Source: Wenyingzhuangia gilva (lineage in GTDB: Bacteria > Bacteroidota > Bacteroidia > Flavobacteriales > Flavobacteriaceae). Taken from it: a stretch of 64,000 nucleotides of DNA. The notes beneath the pieces were generated by a model. The model was not told the origin of the DNA. It ran no database searches and saw nothing but the letters and a program-made list of their open reading frames with translations. This document shows, one piece after another, positions 44,264 to 54,385 of the stretch. The position numbers and the translations under genes were made by a program. Each line of letters starts with the position of its first letter. The stretch's first letter is position 1. The stretch lies in contig NZ_JAUMIT010000007.1 of NCBI RefSeq assembly GCF_030519655.1, positions 62,001 to 126,000 of the forward strand. Direction: 5' to 3'.

Positions 44264-44704
44264 ATGAAAGAAGCCAATACAATAAGTTTTGATTACCTAT
44301 ATAGATACACCTGGCAATCCATTAGTAAAATGTATAATGAAGAAGCTGTCAAAAAAGAAAGTTCAATGACCATTGGCTTTGTATTGATTAATATTCATTA
44401 TAAAAATGGAACCCCCTCTACCATGCTTGGTCCTAGAATGGGAATAGAAGCTACAAGCCTATCGAGAACCCTAAACAAGATGGAAGAATTAGGACTTATT
44501 TATAGAGAAAAAAATCCTGATGACGGTAGAAGTGTATTAATAAAACTAACACCGAAAGGAAAACAGCAAAGAGAAATATCAAAAGAAATAGTCTTAAAAT
44601 TTAACCAAACAGTTGCCGAAAATTTAACCAAAAAACAAATAGAGAGTTTTTTAAATGTGACAGAAACCATTCAAGAATTAATAGAACAAAAATTAATCTT
44701 TTAA
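44264..44704 (+). CDS. MarR-family regulator
   Basis: A 146-residue winged-helix regulator. Helices and wing are visible: STMLGPRMGIEATSLSRTLNKMEELGLIYREKNPDDGRSVLIKLTPKGK (about 50-98), with the DDGR wing typical of MarR proteins. The N- and C-terminal helices form the dimer interface. The next gene starts 1 nt after its stop and encodes a FadB-like enzyme, followed by thiolase and acyl-CoA dehydrogenase. It is therefore likely to regulate fatty-acid degradation in response to an acyl-CoA. Confidence 0.9.
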   Translation: MKEANTISFDYLYRYTWQSISKMYNEEAVKKESSMTIGFVLINIHYKNGTPSTMLGPRMGIEATSLSRTLNKMEELGLIYREKNPDDGRSVLIKLTPKGKQQREISKEIVLKFNQTVAENLTKKQIESFLNVTETIQELIEQKLIF

Positions 44705-44705
44705 G

Positions 44706-47108
44706 ATGAAAAAACATATAAAAAAAATAGCAGTCATTGGATCCGGAATCATGGGATCAGGTATTGCTTGTCATTTCGCAAACATTGGTGTTCAAGTTTT
44801 ATTATTAGATATAGCTCCAAATGAACTAACGGAATCAGAAGAATCTAAAGGACTTACCTTAGATCATCCCTCGGTAAAAAATAGAATTGTAAATACCAAT
44901 TTACAATCTGCTATCAAGTCTAATCCTGCTCCTTTATATGATAAACAATTTGCTGATAGAATTGAAACTGGAAATTTAGATACGGATCTTAAAAAAATAA
45001 AGGATGTTGATTGGATTATTGAAGTGGTGGTAGAAAGATTAGACATCAAACAAAAAGTTTTTGAGCAAATAGAACAACACAGAAAACCTGGGACTATTGT
45101 AACTAGTAATACTTCTGGTATCCCAATTAAATACATGAATATAGGACGTTCTCAAGATTTTAGAGAACATTTTGCTGTGACTCACTTTTTTAATCCAGCC
45201 AGATATTTAAAACTTTTTGAAGTTGTTCCTGGACCTGATTGCAAAAAAGAAGTGGTTGATTTTTTAATGCACTTTGGATCTAAGTTTTTAGGTAAAACAA
45301 CTGTACTTGCTAAAGATACTCCTGCGTTTATAGGGAATAGAATTGGGATTTTTGGAATCATGAGCATGCTCCATATTGTAAAAGAATTGGACATGACGGT
45401 TGAGGAGGTTGACAAACTAACAGGCCCTATTATTGGGAGACCTAAATCTGCCACGTTTAGAACCGTTGATGTGGTTGGTTTAGATACTTTGGTGCATGTA
45501 GCCAACGGCTTATATGAAAATTGTAAAGATGATGAAGCTGTAGATTTATTTAAGGTTCCAGATTTTATACAAACCATGTTAAATAACAAATGGTTGGGAA
45601 GCAAAACTGGAAAAGGATTTTATAAAAAACACATAGATCACCAAGAAAAAAAATCGATACTCTCTTTAGATTTAAATACGTTAGAATATGGTCCCTCTAA
45701 AAAAGTAAGTTTTAAAAGTTTGGCTGCTACTAAAACTATTGATCGCGTTGCCGATAGATTTAAAATTTTAATAAAAGGACAAGACAAAGCTGGTGAATTT
45801 TATAGAAAAACATTCGCAGCATTGTTTGCGTATGTTTCCAATAGAATTCCAGAAATATCTGATGAAATTTACAGAATAGATGATGCCATGAAAGCTGGTT
45901 TTGGTTGGCAACATGGTCCTTTTGAAATTTGGGACGCCATTGGTTTTGAAAAAGGGTTGACTTTAATTGAAGCCGAAGGTCTAACTTGTGCCAATTGGAT
46001 TCAGGAGTTTAAAAATGCGGACAGTACTTCTTTTTACACCGTGAAAGAAGGTAAAAAATATGTGTATGATATTGCTTCCAAAACACAAGTAAAAATACCA
46101 GGGCAAGATAGTTTTATCATTTTAGAAAATATTAGAGAAGCCAAAACCATTTGGTCTAATTCAGAAGCTTCCATTCAGCACTTAGGTGATGGTGTTTTAA
46201 ATGTAGAATTCCAGTCTAAAATGAACACTTTGGGTAGCGGTGTTTTACAAGCCATCAACAAAGGAATTGATTTGGCAGAAACGGAATATGATGCTGTGAT
46301 TTTAGGAAATCAAGCCACTAATTTTTCTGTAGGTGCCAATTTAGCCATGGTGTTTTTATTGGCTGTAGAGCAAGAATATGATGAGTTAAACTTTGCAGTT
46401 CAGTATTTTCAAAATACCGTGATGAGAATGAGATATTCCTCGTGCCCTACTCTAATCACCCCAAGAGGTATGACTTTAGGTGGTGGTTGTGAATTGAGTT
46501 TGCATGCCGATAAAGTAATTGCTGCTGCTGAAACTTATACTGGTTTGGTTGAGTTTGGTGTGGGAGTTATTCCCGGAGGTGGTGGAACCAAGGAAATGAC
46601 CAAAAGAGTCTCTGACATGGTTTTAAAAGATGACGTAAAACTCAATAGAATGAGGGATGCTTTTATCAATATTGCCATGGCAAAAGTAGCTACATCAGCT
46701 CACGAGGCCTACGATTTGGGATATTATATACAACACAAAGATATGGTGGTAGTAAATGAACATCAACAAATTGCAACGGCTAAAAAACATGCGATGCAAA
46801 TGTTAGATGATGGTTATTTAATCCCTACTCCACAAAAAGTAAAAGTTTTAGGACAACAAGTTTTGGGAATGTTTCAAGTAGGAGCTGATAGTTTGGTGGC
46901 AGGAAAATATGCCTCAGAACACGATAGATTAATTGCAAATAAATTAGGGTATGTAATGGCAGGAGGAGATTTATCTGAACCCTCATTTGTATCAGAACAA
47001 TATTTATTGAATTTAGAACGAGAAGCTTTTTTATCTCTATTGGGAGAAAAGAAAACGTTAGAAAGAATTCAGCACATGTTAAAAACAGGGAAACCGCTAA
47101 GGAATTAG
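44706..47108 (+). CDS. fadB: 3-hydroxyacyl-CoA dehydrogenase/enoyl-CoA hydratase, FadB-type
   Basis: An 800-residue bifunctional enzyme of beta-oxidation. The N-terminal domain is the NAD-dependent 3-hydroxyacyl-CoA dehydrogenase: IAVIGSGIMGSGIACHFANIG (8-28), then the catalytic His in EHFAVTHFFNPA and the C-terminal dimer fold. The second half is a crotonase-type enoyl-CoA hydratase (about 490-700) with AVILGNQATNFSVGANLA, TLGGGCELSLHADKVIAA and GVGVIPGGGGTKE. The order (dehydrogenase first, hydratase second) is reversed from E. coli FadB and is usual in Bacteroidota. With thiolase and acyl-CoA dehydrogenase downstream it completes the cycle. Confidence 0.93.
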   Translation: MKKHIKKIAVIGSGIMGSGIACHFANIGVQVLLLDIAPNELTESEESKGLTLDHPSVKNRIVNTNLQSAIKSNPAPLYDKQFADRIETGNLDTDLKKIKDVDWIIEVVVERLDIKQKVFEQIEQHRKPGTIVTSNTSGIPIKYMNIGRSQDFREHFAVTHFFNPARYLKLFEVVPGPDCKKEVVDFLMHFGSKFLGKTTVLAKDTPAFIGNRIGIFGIMSMLHIVKELDMTVEEVDKLTGPIIGRPKSATFRTVDVVGLDTLVHVANGLYENCKDDEAVDLFKVPDFIQTMLNNKWLGSKTGKGFYKKHIDHQEKKSILSLDLNTLEYGPSKKVSFKSLAATKTIDRVADRFKILIKGQDKAGEFYRKTFAALFAYVSNRIPEISDEIYRIDDAMKAGFGWQHGPFEIWDAIGFEKGLTLIEAEGLTCANWIQEFKNADSTSFYTVKEGKKYVYDIASKTQVKIPGQDSFIILENIREAKTIWSNSEASIQHLGDGVLNVEFQSKMNTLGSGVLQAINKGIDLAETEYDAVILGNQATNFSVGANLAMVFLLAVEQEYDELNFAVQYFQNTVMRMRYSSCPTLITPRGMTLGGGCELSLHADKVIAAAETYTGLVEFGVGVIPGGGGTKEMTKRVSDMVLKDDVKLNRMRDAFINIAMAKVATSAHEAYDLGYYIQHKDMVVVNEHQQIATAKKHAMQMLDDGYLIPTPQKVKVLGQQVLGMFQVGADSLVAGKYASEHDRLIANKLGYVMAGGDLSEPSFVSEQYLLNLEREAFLSLLGEKKTLERIQHMLKTGKPLRN

Positions 47109-47191
47109 TTTGTTATTAGTTTAACTGTTTAATCGTTAAATCGACTACACAAATAAACACTTTAACAAATAAACCTAAAAAAATAGAAAAA

Positions 47192-48376
47192 ATGAAAACA
47201 GCATACATCATAAAAGGATATAGAACAGCCGTAGGAAAAGCTCCTAAAGGAATATTTAGGTTTAAAAGACCTGATGAATTGGCAGCTGAAACCATACAGT
47301 ATTTATTAGAAAAAACACCAGAATTAGACAAAACTAGAGTTGACGATGTGATTGTTGGAAATGCCATGCCCGAAGCTGAACAAGGTTTAAATATGGGGCG
47401 TTTAATCTCCTTAATGGGATTAAAAATTGATGATGTTGCTGGAATGACGGTCAACAGATATTGTGCCTCCGGAATTGAAACCATTGCCATTGCAGCTGCT
47501 AAAATACAATCAGGAATGGCCGACTGTATTATTGCAGGAGGTGTTGAAAGCATGTCATACATTCCTATGGGTGGTTACAAACCCTCTCCTAATTACAAAG
47601 AGACCAATGCTGGACATGAAGAGTACTACTGGGGAATGGGACTGACGGCAGAGGCCGTTGCGAATGAATTTAAAGTCTCTAGGAAAGATCAGGACGAGTT
47701 TGCATACAATTCTCACCAAAAAGCTTTAAAAGCACAAGCAAATAATTTATTTGAAGAAGATATTGTACCGATTAATATAGAAGAAATATTTGTAGATTCT
47801 TCTGGTAAAAAACAAACTAAAAATTACACCGTAACCAAAGATGAAGGTCCTAGAAAAGACACCTCTTTAGAAGTTTTGTCGAAATTAAAACCTGTGTTTG
47901 CTAATAATGGATCGGTCACAGCAGGTAATTCTTCACAAATGAGTGATGGTGCTGCTTTTGTGATTGTAATGAGTGAAGAAATGGTGAAAGAATTAAATCT
48001 TGAACCTGTTGCGAGATTGGTTTCTTTTGCAGCTGTTGGTGTTGAACCTAGAATTATGGGTATTGGACCTGTAATGGCTGTTCCAAAGGCTTTAGAAAAA
48101 GCAGGATTAACCAAAAATAATATCGACTTAATTGAACTAAATGAAGCTTTTGCCTCTCAATCAATTGCGGTTATTCGAGAATTAGGAATCAATCCTGATA
48201 TTGTAAATGTAAATGGAGGTGCCATCGCTTTAGGACATCCTTTAGGTTGTACAGGAGCAAAATTATCCGTACAGCTAATTAATGAAATGAGAAGAAGAAA
48301 AAACAAATATGGAATTGTAACAATGTGTGTGGGAACAGGACAAGGAGCTGCTGGAATTTATGAATTTTTAAAATAA
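47192..48376 (+). CDS. fadA: Acetyl-CoA C-acyltransferase (thiolase), FadA-type
   Basis: A 394-residue degradative thiolase which cleaves 3-ketoacyl-CoA with CoA to acetyl-CoA and a shortened acyl-CoA. Active-site residues: acylated Cys in [13 protein letters not shown] (about residue 92), His in [17 protein letters not shown] and the second Cys in [13 protein letters not shown]. The start at 47192 is preceded by an A-rich region. The 83-bp gap from FadB shows no terminator, so the gene is probably in the same transcript. Confidence 0.95.
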   Translation: MKTAYIIKGYRTAVGKAPKGIFRFKRPDELAAETIQYLLEKTPELDKTRVDDVIVGNAMPEAEQGLNMGRLISLMGLKIDDVAGMTVNRYCASGIETIAIAAAKIQSGMADCIIAGGVESMSYIPMGGYKPSPNYKETNAGHEEYYWGMGLTAEAVANEFKVSRKDQDEFAYNSHQKALKAQANNLFEEDIVPINIEEIFVDSSGKKQTKNYTVTKDEGPRKDTSLEVLSKLKPVFANNGSVTAGNSSQMSDGAAFVIVMSEEMVKELNLEPVARLVSFAAVGVEPRIMGIGPVMAVPKALEKAGLTKNNIDLIELNEAFASQSIAVIRELGINPDIVNVNGGAIALGHPLGCTGAKLSVQLINEMRRRKNKYGIVTMCVGTGQGAAGIYEFLK

Positions 48377-48432
48377 TCAATTGTAATTATATCAATCAAC
48401 CCGTTTTCCAAAACACTAAAAATATTAAAAAA

Positions 48433-50229
48433 ATGAGCAAGCTAATTAAAGGAGGAGAATTTGTAATTAAAGAAACAGACTATAATGATGTATTTATAGT
48501 AGAAGATTTTGACGAAGAACAACTCATGATGCGAGATTCCGTAAAGGAATTTATAGATCGTGAAGTATGGCCACATAAAGAACGCTTTGAAAAGAAAGAT
48601 TATGCTTTTACAGAAGAATTAATGGTGAAAGCAGGAGAAATGGGATTTTTAAGTATTGCTGTTCCAGAAGCCTACGGAGGAATGGCCATGCCTTTTATGT
48701 CAACCATTTTAGTGTGTGATTATATTTCAGGAGCTACGGGTTCGTTTGCCACTGCCTTTGGTGCACACACGGGAATTGGAACCATGCCTATTGTGTTATA
48801 TGGTACTGAGGAACAAAAACAAAAATATGTCCCTAAATTAACTACAGGTGAATGGTTTGGTTCTTATTGTTTAACAGAGCCTGGAGCAGGTTCTGATGCC
48901 AATTCAGGAAAAACAAAAGCAGTATTGTCTGATGATGGAACTCATTATAAAATTTCAGGACAAAAAATGTGGATTTCTAATGCTGGCTTTTGTAGTCTAA
49001 TGATTGTATTTGCTAGAATTGAAGATGATAAAAACTTAACTGCTTTTATTGTTGAATATGACAAAGAAAATCCTAATGGAATTACCATGGGAGAAGAAGA
49101 AAAGAAATTAGGAATTCGTGCTTCCTCTACCAGACAGGTATTTTTTAACGATACCGTAGTTCCTGTAGAAAATATGTTATCTGAAAGACAAAACGGATTT
49201 AAAATAGCATTAAATATTTTAAACATTGGTCGAATCAAACTAGCGGCTGCTTGTTTAGATGCCAGTAGAAGAATTATTAACAACGCTGTAAACTATGCTA
49301 ATGAGCGTAAACAATTTGGAACTAGTATTGCAAATTTTGGAGCGGTTCAAGAAAAAATAGCGTTGATGTGTACCAAAACTTTTGTTACAGAAAGTGGTGT
49401 ATATAGAGCGGCTGGTGATATTCAAAAGAAAATAGATGCTTTGATTGCCGATGGCATGTCTCATGCGGATGCAGAGTTAAAAGGTGTGGAAGATTTTGCT
49501 TTGGAATGTGCTATTTTAAAAGTATATGGATCTGAGGCAGGACAATTTAATGCTGATGAAGGTTTACAGATATATGGAGGAATGGGGTTCTCTGAAGATA
49601 CACCTATGGAGGGAGCTTGGCGTGACGCCCGTATTTCTAGAATTTATGAAGGAACTAATGAAATCAATCGTCTTTTAACTGTTGGAATGTTAGTAAAAAA
49701 AGCATTAAAAGGAGAGATTGATTTGATGACGCCAGCCATGAATGTTGCCAATGATTTGATGGCAATTCCTTCTTTTGAAACACCTGATTATAATGTATTG
49801 TTTTCTGAGGAAAAAGAAATACTAGAAAAATTGAAAAAAGTGTTCTTAATGGTTGCTGGTAAAGCAGTAGAAAAATTTGGAATGGAATTAGAAAAACAAC
49901 AAGAAATTGTATTGTGTGCTGCTGAAATTCTAATTGAAATTTACATGGCAGAATCCACCTTATTAAAAACTGAAAAATTAGTCAATAAGTCTTCTGAAAA
50001 AGAAGCAGTTTTACAAATAGCAATGACGAAATTAAACTTATTTAATGCTGTAGAAGTAATCAATAGAAAAGGAAAAGAAGCTATTATTTCATTCACAGAA
50101 AATGATGAGCAACGTATGTTATTAATGGGGTTAAAACGTTTTACAAAATACAGCAACTACCCTAATATTATTGCTTTAAAGAAGGAAATTGCAAAAATAG
50201 CTATTCATAAAAATCAATATCCTTTATAG
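48433..50229 (+). CDS. Acyl-CoA dehydrogenase (FadE-like)
   Basis: A 598-residue FAD enzyme which introduces the 2,3-double bond in acyl-CoA, first step of the cycle. N-terminal helical domain, middle beta domain with CLTEPGAGSDANSGKTKA and MWISNAGF, and C-terminal domain with QIYGGMGFSEDTPME and RISRIYEGTNEINR, whose Glu is the catalytic base. A C-terminal extension of about 170 residues makes it longer than short-chain enzymes and like very-long-chain types, often membrane-bound. It ends at a long hairpin, the probable operon terminator. The electron acceptor (ETF) genes are not in the window. Confidence 0.92.
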   Translation: MSKLIKGGEFVIKETDYNDVFIVEDFDEEQLMMRDSVKEFIDREVWPHKERFEKKDYAFTEELMVKAGEMGFLSIAVPEAYGGMAMPFMSTILVCDYISGATGSFATAFGAHTGIGTMPIVLYGTEEQKQKYVPKLTTGEWFGSYCLTEPGAGSDANSGKTKAVLSDDGTHYKISGQKMWISNAGFCSLMIVFARIEDDKNLTAFIVEYDKENPNGITMGEEEKKLGIRASSTRQVFFNDTVVPVENMLSERQNGFKIALNILNIGRIKLAAACLDASRRIINNAVNYANERKQFGTSIANFGAVQEKIALMCTKTFVTESGVYRAAGDIQKKIDALIADGMSHADAELKGVEDFALECAILKVYGSEAGQFNADEGLQIYGGMGFSEDTPMEGAWRDARISRIYEGTNEINRLLTVGMLVKKALKGEIDLMTPAMNVANDLMAIPSFETPDYNVLFSEEKEILEKLKKVFLMVAGKAVEKFGMELEKQQEIVLCAAEILIEIYMAESTLLKTEKLVNKSSEKEAVLQIAMTKLNLFNAVEVINRKGKEAIISFTENDEQRMLLMGLKRFTKYSNYPNIIALKKEIAKIAIHKNQYPL

Positions 50230-50286
50230 AATATTGTTTTATAGAAACAAAAAACCTATATTTAAATATCAAATTATATAGGTTGA

Positions 50287-50342
50287 AGTATGGCCAGAAG
50301 TCGAGTTTATTGCACACTCGGTTTCTGGTTTTATACTTTTGA
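50287..50342 (+). terminator. Terminator of the beta-oxidation operon
   Basis: Arms AAGTAT...CCAGAAGTCGAGT and ACTCGGTTTCTGG...ATACTT pair with a few mismatches around the loop TTATTGCAC, then TTTTG. It lies between the convergent FadE-like gene and the small Lys-rich gene. Confidence 0.65.
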
Positions 50343-50348
50343 ACATTC

Positions 50349-50507
50349 TTATTCCTTTTTATTTTCTTTAATCTGTTCTTTTAAAGCTTTTAATTTTTCT
50401 TTATGTGCTAACTCTTTTTCACGAATCTTATTCTTTTTTCTATCCATTAGCTTGTTATGCTTGGATTTGTTTTTAGTATTTTTATCACTTCCTGATTTTG
50501 CCATCAT
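50349..50507 (-). CDS. Small lysine-rich protein, 52 aa
   Basis: A 52-residue, highly basic protein (MMAKSGSDKNTKNKSKHNKL... ending with KEQIKENKKE) with a probable coiled helix in its second half. The start is the ATG at 50507 (or 50504); a longer frame starting at 50546 would overlap the next gene's 3' end and is less likely. It lies 8 bp after the YchJ-like gene. It may bind nucleic acid, but this is only from composition. Confidence 0.6.
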   Translation of the reverse strand: MMAKSGSDKNTKNKSKHNKLMDRKKNKIREKELAHKEKLKALKEQIKENKKE

Positions 50508-50515
50508 TATTTTTT

Positions 50516-51022
50516 TTATGAGTGGATACCATCTACATAGGTCCAATGATTGTTCTCTTTGATAAAACGAGATTTTTCAAAAATGGTATTCTTAACTCCA
50601 TCTTCTATAAATAAGGCTTTAAAAGTAACAAAGCCTTCATCAATATGTGTTTCTTTAGCTTCTACAATAACTAGCTCTAGCCACTGAACACTCTTTGTCC
50701 AATTTAATATTTCCTCCTTTTCCGAAAAGGGTCTTGTTGAGGAATGTTGACTTAACATTAAATAATCAATAGCTCCCAATACATAGGCTGTATATCTGGA
50801 TTTCATTAAATCTAAGGGAGTTTTAGCAAGTTCAATGTTTTTATGGATCAATTCACAACAAAGTTTGTACGATTTTTTAGAGCCACAAGCACACAACACT
50901 CCTTCCCTATTGGCGTTGATTTTTGCTTCTAAATTAAACCGATGTTTTTTAGCAACTTGATGTTCTTTTTGTTTTTGAATAAGCTTGGAGAATTTGGACA
51001 CTTTTATTGGTTTATAGTACAA
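50516..51022 (-). CDS. YchJ-family protein with SEC-C-like metal-binding motif
   Basis: A 168-residue protein. The short SEC-C zinc-binding motif CACGSKKSYKLCC (about 44-56) is followed by the YchJ/NTF2-like domain: AKTPLDLMKSRYTAYVLGAIDYL, then a 'W...V..LELVIVEAKE' core and FVTFKALFIEDG ... KSRFIKENNHWTYVDG. This is the order in E. coli YchJ. Its N-terminal 40 residues are rich in Lys/Gln and not part of the family. The biological role is unknown. It is the second of a set of small genes upstream of TypA on the minus strand. Confidence 0.85.
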   Translation of the reverse strand: MYYKPIKVSKFSKLIQKQKEHQVAKKHRFNLEAKINANREGVLCACGSKKSYKLCCELIHKNIELAKTPLDLMKSRYTAYVLGAIDYLMLSQHSSTRPFSEKEEILNWTKSVQWLELVIVEAKETHIDEGFVTFKALFIEDGVKNTIFEKSRFIKENNHWTYVDGIHS

Positions 51023-51029
51023 AAATACA

Positions 51030-51896
51030 CTAATCTGTTAAAGTAATGAGAAACAATTTTTGTTTACGTTTATAATGCTTGCCATTTAGTTTTTTCTGTG
51101 AAGCTTCCCTTGTTACATATATTTGATGATTGTTTTTCCAAGCAATGGCTTCTGTTTGATTAGAATATCCTAATGTAGCTGTTAAAGATATTTTAGAAAT
51201 CAGTGGAACTGTTTCAAAATCTTTAATTATTAATATATATGATTGGTAGTTTCTATCATAGGCAGTTCCCACAAAAGAATCTATTTCACTATTGTAAGCA
51301 ATTGAGGTTAACAAGCAATCAATTGTTAAAGATTTTATAGGATTGGCTTGATACACTCCTGCTGAATTTGGTAATGCATAGATATTTGTTTGATTGTCTT
51401 TCCAGTTCTTAGTAAATAGATATAATTGATTTTTATAAATTGTCATCGCTTCACAATCAAAATTGCTTTGATGACTTTCTTTTACAAACCTTTTTTGATT
51501 GGTATAACTATAATAGATTTTTTCAGCTTTTACTTTATCTTGGGTTTGTATGTCTTTTTTTGAGACTTTATAAATGACTAAGTTTTTTCTATTTCCGTAA
51601 TTATTTCCCGTGTCTCCAATGTAAACAAATTTTTCATCTTGAGTAATAGATTCCCAATCAACATTTAAAGCATTTTTAATTTTAATAGTTCTTTTTATTT
51701 TTCCTGATGAAGGTTTTAAAACATATAGTTTCGGTTTTCCACCAGAATCATTAAAAGTTAAAATTTCATTATCTAAAAACACAATGCCTGAAGTTTCAGA
51801 TATTTTTTTAGATAGTTTTATTTTTTCTTCAATCTTTACAGATTGAGCTAACAATAAATGAGAGGTGAAAAGTAAAATTACAACTGAAAATTTCAT
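51030..51896 (-). CDS. Exported beta-propeller protein, unknown role
   Basis: The true start is probably Met at 51896: from there a signal peptide (MKFSVVILLFTSHLLLA) appears, and a longer frame to 51938 would run through the TypA terminator. The mature 270 residues have repeated beta-strands with ISETSGIVFLDNEILTFNDSGG, VDWESITQDEKFVYIGDTGNN, and FDCEAMTIYKNQLYLFTKNW, which is a propeller of the SdiA-regulated/phytase-like type. It would act in the periplasm or at the surface. No catalytic residues can be assigned. Confidence 0.75.
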   Translation of the reverse strand: MKFSVVILLFTSHLLLAQSVKIEEKIKLSKKISETSGIVFLDNEILTFNDSGGKPKLYVLKPSSGKIKRTIKIKNALNVDWESITQDEKFVYIGDTGNNYGNRKNLVIYKVSKKDIQTQDKVKAEKIYYSYTNQKRFVKESHQSNFDCEAMTIYKNQLYLFTKNWKDNQTNIYALPNSAGVYQANPIKSLTIDCLLTSIAYNSEIDSFVGTAYDRNYQSYILIIKDFETVPLISKISLTATLGYSNQTEAIAWKNNHQIYVTREASQKKLNGKHYKRKQKLFLITLTD

Positions 51897-51923
51897 ATCG
51901 ATAAAGCTAAATAAATTTGTACA

Positions 51924-51957
51924 AAAAAACTCCTTCAAAATTAATTGAAGGAGTTTT
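51924..51957 (-). terminator. Terminator of typA
   Basis: CTCCTTCAA (51930-51938) and TTGAAGGAG (51945-51953) with loop AATTAA; on the minus strand the hairpin is followed by T-run (the A-run 51922-51929). It lies 23 bp beyond the typA stop. Confidence 0.85.
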
Positions 51958-51979
51958 TAATATTATTTAAAGATGATCA

Positions 51980-53752
51980 TTAACCTTTAAAATTAATTTT
52001 ACGCATACGTAAACTTGCTGGAGTTACCTCTAAATACTCATCAGCTCTAATGTATTCCATACACTCTTCTAAAGAAAAGTTAACTTTTGGAGCAATCTTC
52101 ATTGCTTCATCAGTACCTGATTTACGCATATTTGTTAATTGCTTTCCTTTAATAAGGTTTACAGCCATGTCATCAGCTTTACTGTTTTCACCAATTACCT
52201 GACCAACGTAAATTTCTTCGTTAATATCAATAAAGAATTTACCTCTGTCTTGTAAACGGTCTAAAGCATATGCTGTTGCTTTACCGGCAGCAGCAGAAAC
52301 AATTGCTCCTTTTTCTTCCTCAGTAAATTCACCTTTAAAAGGACCGTATTCACTAAATCTATGGTTAATAATTGCTTGCCCTTGAGTAGCTGTTAAAATT
52401 TTATTTCTTAAACCAATTAATCCACGAGATGGAATGGTAAATTCTAAATGTTGTAAATCTCCTTTAGGCTCCATAACCATTAAGTCTCCTTTACGTAAAG
52501 AAACCAAGTTTACAGCTCTAGAAGAAACTTCTTCAGGAACATCGATAGATAATGTTTCATATGGCTCACATTTTTTACCGTCAATTTCCTTGAAAATTAC
52601 TTGAGGACGACCTACTTGTAATTCATATCCTTCACGTCTCATAGTTTCAATTAAAACAGATAAGTGTAATACTCCACGTCCAAAAACATTAAACTTGTCT
52701 TCAGAATCTGTAGTTTCAACTTTTAACGCTAAGTTTTTTTCTAATTCTTTAAATAAACGATCACGTAAGTGACGAGAAGTAACAAATTTACCTTCTTTAC
52801 CAAAAAATGGAGAGTTGTTAATAGTAAACAACATACTCATGGTAGGTTGGTCAATTTCTGTTCTTGGTAATGCTTCAGGATTTTCTAAATCAGCAATAGT
52901 ATCACCAATTTCAAATCCTTCAACACCAGTAATGGCACAAATATCTCCACATCTTACAGTTTCAACTTGCACTTTACCCATTCCTTCAAAAACGTGTAAT
53001 TCTTTAATTCTAACTTTTTTGGTAGAACCATCAGCTTTACACAACATGTAATCTTTGTTTACGTGTAAATCTCCACGGAAAATACGTCCAATAGCAATTC
53101 TTCCTGTAAAAGCAGAAAAGTCTAAAGAAGTAATTTGCATTTGTGGAGTTCCTTCGTTATAAGGAGTTGCAGGAATAGATTCTAGAACTGCATCTAATAA
53201 AGGAACGATGTCTGTAGTTTGATTCTTCCAATCTGTACTCATCCAGTTGTTCTTTGCAGAACCGTATATTGTAGTAAAGTCTAACTGCTCTTCAGTAGCT
53301 TCTAAAGCAAACATCAAATCAAAAACTTTTTCGTGAACGATATCTGGAGTACAGTTTTCTTTATCTACTTTGTTTACAACTACAATTGGAGTTAATCCTA
53401 ATTGAATTGCTTTTCCTAGTACAAAACGTGTTTGAGGCATAGGACCTTCAAAAGCATCCACTAATAATAAAACACCATCAGCCATTTTTAATACACGCTC
53501 TACTTCTCCACCAAAATCGGCGTGACCAGGAGTATCAATAACGTTGATCTTAGTTCCTTTGTATTGAACGGATACGTTTTTAGAAAGAATGGTAATTCCT
53601 CTTTCACGTTCTAAATCATTGTTATCTAATAATAAGTCTGTACGCTCTTTACGTTCGTCTAATACTTTTGCTTGATCAATAATTTTATCTACCAAAGTAG
53701 TCTTACCGTGGTCAACGTGGGCTATAATAGCAATGTTTCTTATTTCTTGCAT
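51980..53752 (-). CDS. typA: Ribosome-associated GTPase TypA/BipA
   Basis: A 590-residue translational GTPase. G1 AHVDHGKTT (11-19), G2 region RERGITI, G3 DTPGHADF, G4 NKVDKE and G5 GSAK are present in order. The EF-G-like domains III and V follow, then the BipA-specific C-terminal domain ending MRKINFKG. It binds the ribosome and helps growth in the cold or under stress. It is monocistronic by its flanks: terminator at 51924-51957 and 117 bp before the upstream gene. Confidence 0.97.
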   Translation of the reverse strand: MQEIRNIAIIAHVDHGKTTLVDKIIDQAKVLDERKERTDLLLDNNDLERERGITILSKNVSVQYKGTKINVIDTPGHADFGGEVERVLKMADGVLLLVDAFEGPMPQTRFVLGKAIQLGLTPIVVVNKVDKENCTPDIVHEKVFDLMFALEATEEQLDFTTIYGSAKNNWMSTDWKNQTTDIVPLLDAVLESIPATPYNEGTPQMQITSLDFSAFTGRIAIGRIFRGDLHVNKDYMLCKADGSTKKVRIKELHVFEGMGKVQVETVRCGDICAITGVEGFEIGDTIADLENPEALPRTEIDQPTMSMLFTINNSPFFGKEGKFVTSRHLRDRLFKELEKNLALKVETTDSEDKFNVFGRGVLHLSVLIETMRREGYELQVGRPQVIFKEIDGKKCEPYETLSIDVPEEVSSRAVNLVSLRKGDLMVMEPKGDLQHLEFTIPSRGLIGLRNKILTATQGQAIINHRFSEYGPFKGEFTEEEKGAIVSAAAGKATAYALDRLQDRGKFFIDINEEIYVGQVIGENSKADDMAVNLIKGKQLTNMRKSGTDEAMKIAPKVNFSLEECMEYIRADEYLEVTPASLRMRKINFKG

Positions 53753-53869
53753 GGTTGCACTTTAAATTTAAAGCGCAAAAGTAATCAAAAGATATTAGAA
53801 AATATGATTAAAAACTGTTTATTAATCCTTTCTCAAAACCTTGTTAATGTAGACTTTACAAGCCTTGAA

Positions 53870-54382
53870 TTAATTAGCACTAAAAAAATCTTCAGGATAT
53901 GGTTCTCCTAACTCATCTGGAGATAATTTTCTTCCCATTTCAAATGCATTTTCTAAGGCTATTTCTTCTGTCCATTTTCCAATTACAATATCGGGTGTAA
54001 TGAATTCATAAGCAACAATACCATTAAAAAGCTCATCGTTAGCAATGTAATGAAAGTGAATAACCAAGGTATTGTTAAATACAAAACCATAGCCTGTTTG
54101 TTGTTGCTCTCCTTCTATTAACCAACTTGCTTCTATTTGATTGCTCACCAAATCAATATTAAGCAAACCTGTGTAATAACTTTCATGGCTATCTGGATTC
54201 CCTCCTGCAATATTATAAACACCACAAATATTAACCATATTGATAGAAAAATCTGGAGTTGGTTCTGAAAACTCTAGTAATCTTAACCTTTTTAACAACT
54301 CTTTCTTTTTACTATTTCTATAGTTCAAAGCAAGTTTAGATTTATCATACCAGTGCTTTATTGCTTGATCAAAGTTACTCAT
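53870..54382 (-). CDS. Unknown cytoplasmic protein, 170 aa
   Basis: A 170-residue protein without signal peptide or recognised domain. The first about 35 residues are a basic helix (HWYDKSKLALNYRNSKKKELLKRL), followed by a beta-rich body (VNICGVYNIAGGNPDSHESYYTGLLNIDL, FNNTLVIHFHYI). The stop is only 3 bp beyond the metallophosphoesterase's start on the same strand in reverse order, so the two are likely co-transcribed. No function is offered. Confidence 0.65.
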   Translation of the reverse strand: MSNFDQAIKHWYDKSKLALNYRNSKKKELLKRLRLLEFSEPTPDFSINMVNICGVYNIAGGNPDSHESYYTGLLNIDLVSNQIEASWLIEGEQQQTGYGFVFNNTLVIHFHYIANDELFNGIVAYEFITPDIVIGKWTEEIALENAFEMGRKLSPDELGEPYPEDFFSAN

Positions 54383-54385
54383 ACA

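Noticed and set aside
50290-50562. 90-codon plus-strand open frame
   Set aside because: It overlaps the FadE terminator and is antisense to the better supported Lys-rich and YchJ-like genes.
51897-51938. Upstream start for the propeller protein
   Set aside because: The extra 14 codons run through the typA terminator hairpin and precede the signal peptide; Met at 51896 is better.
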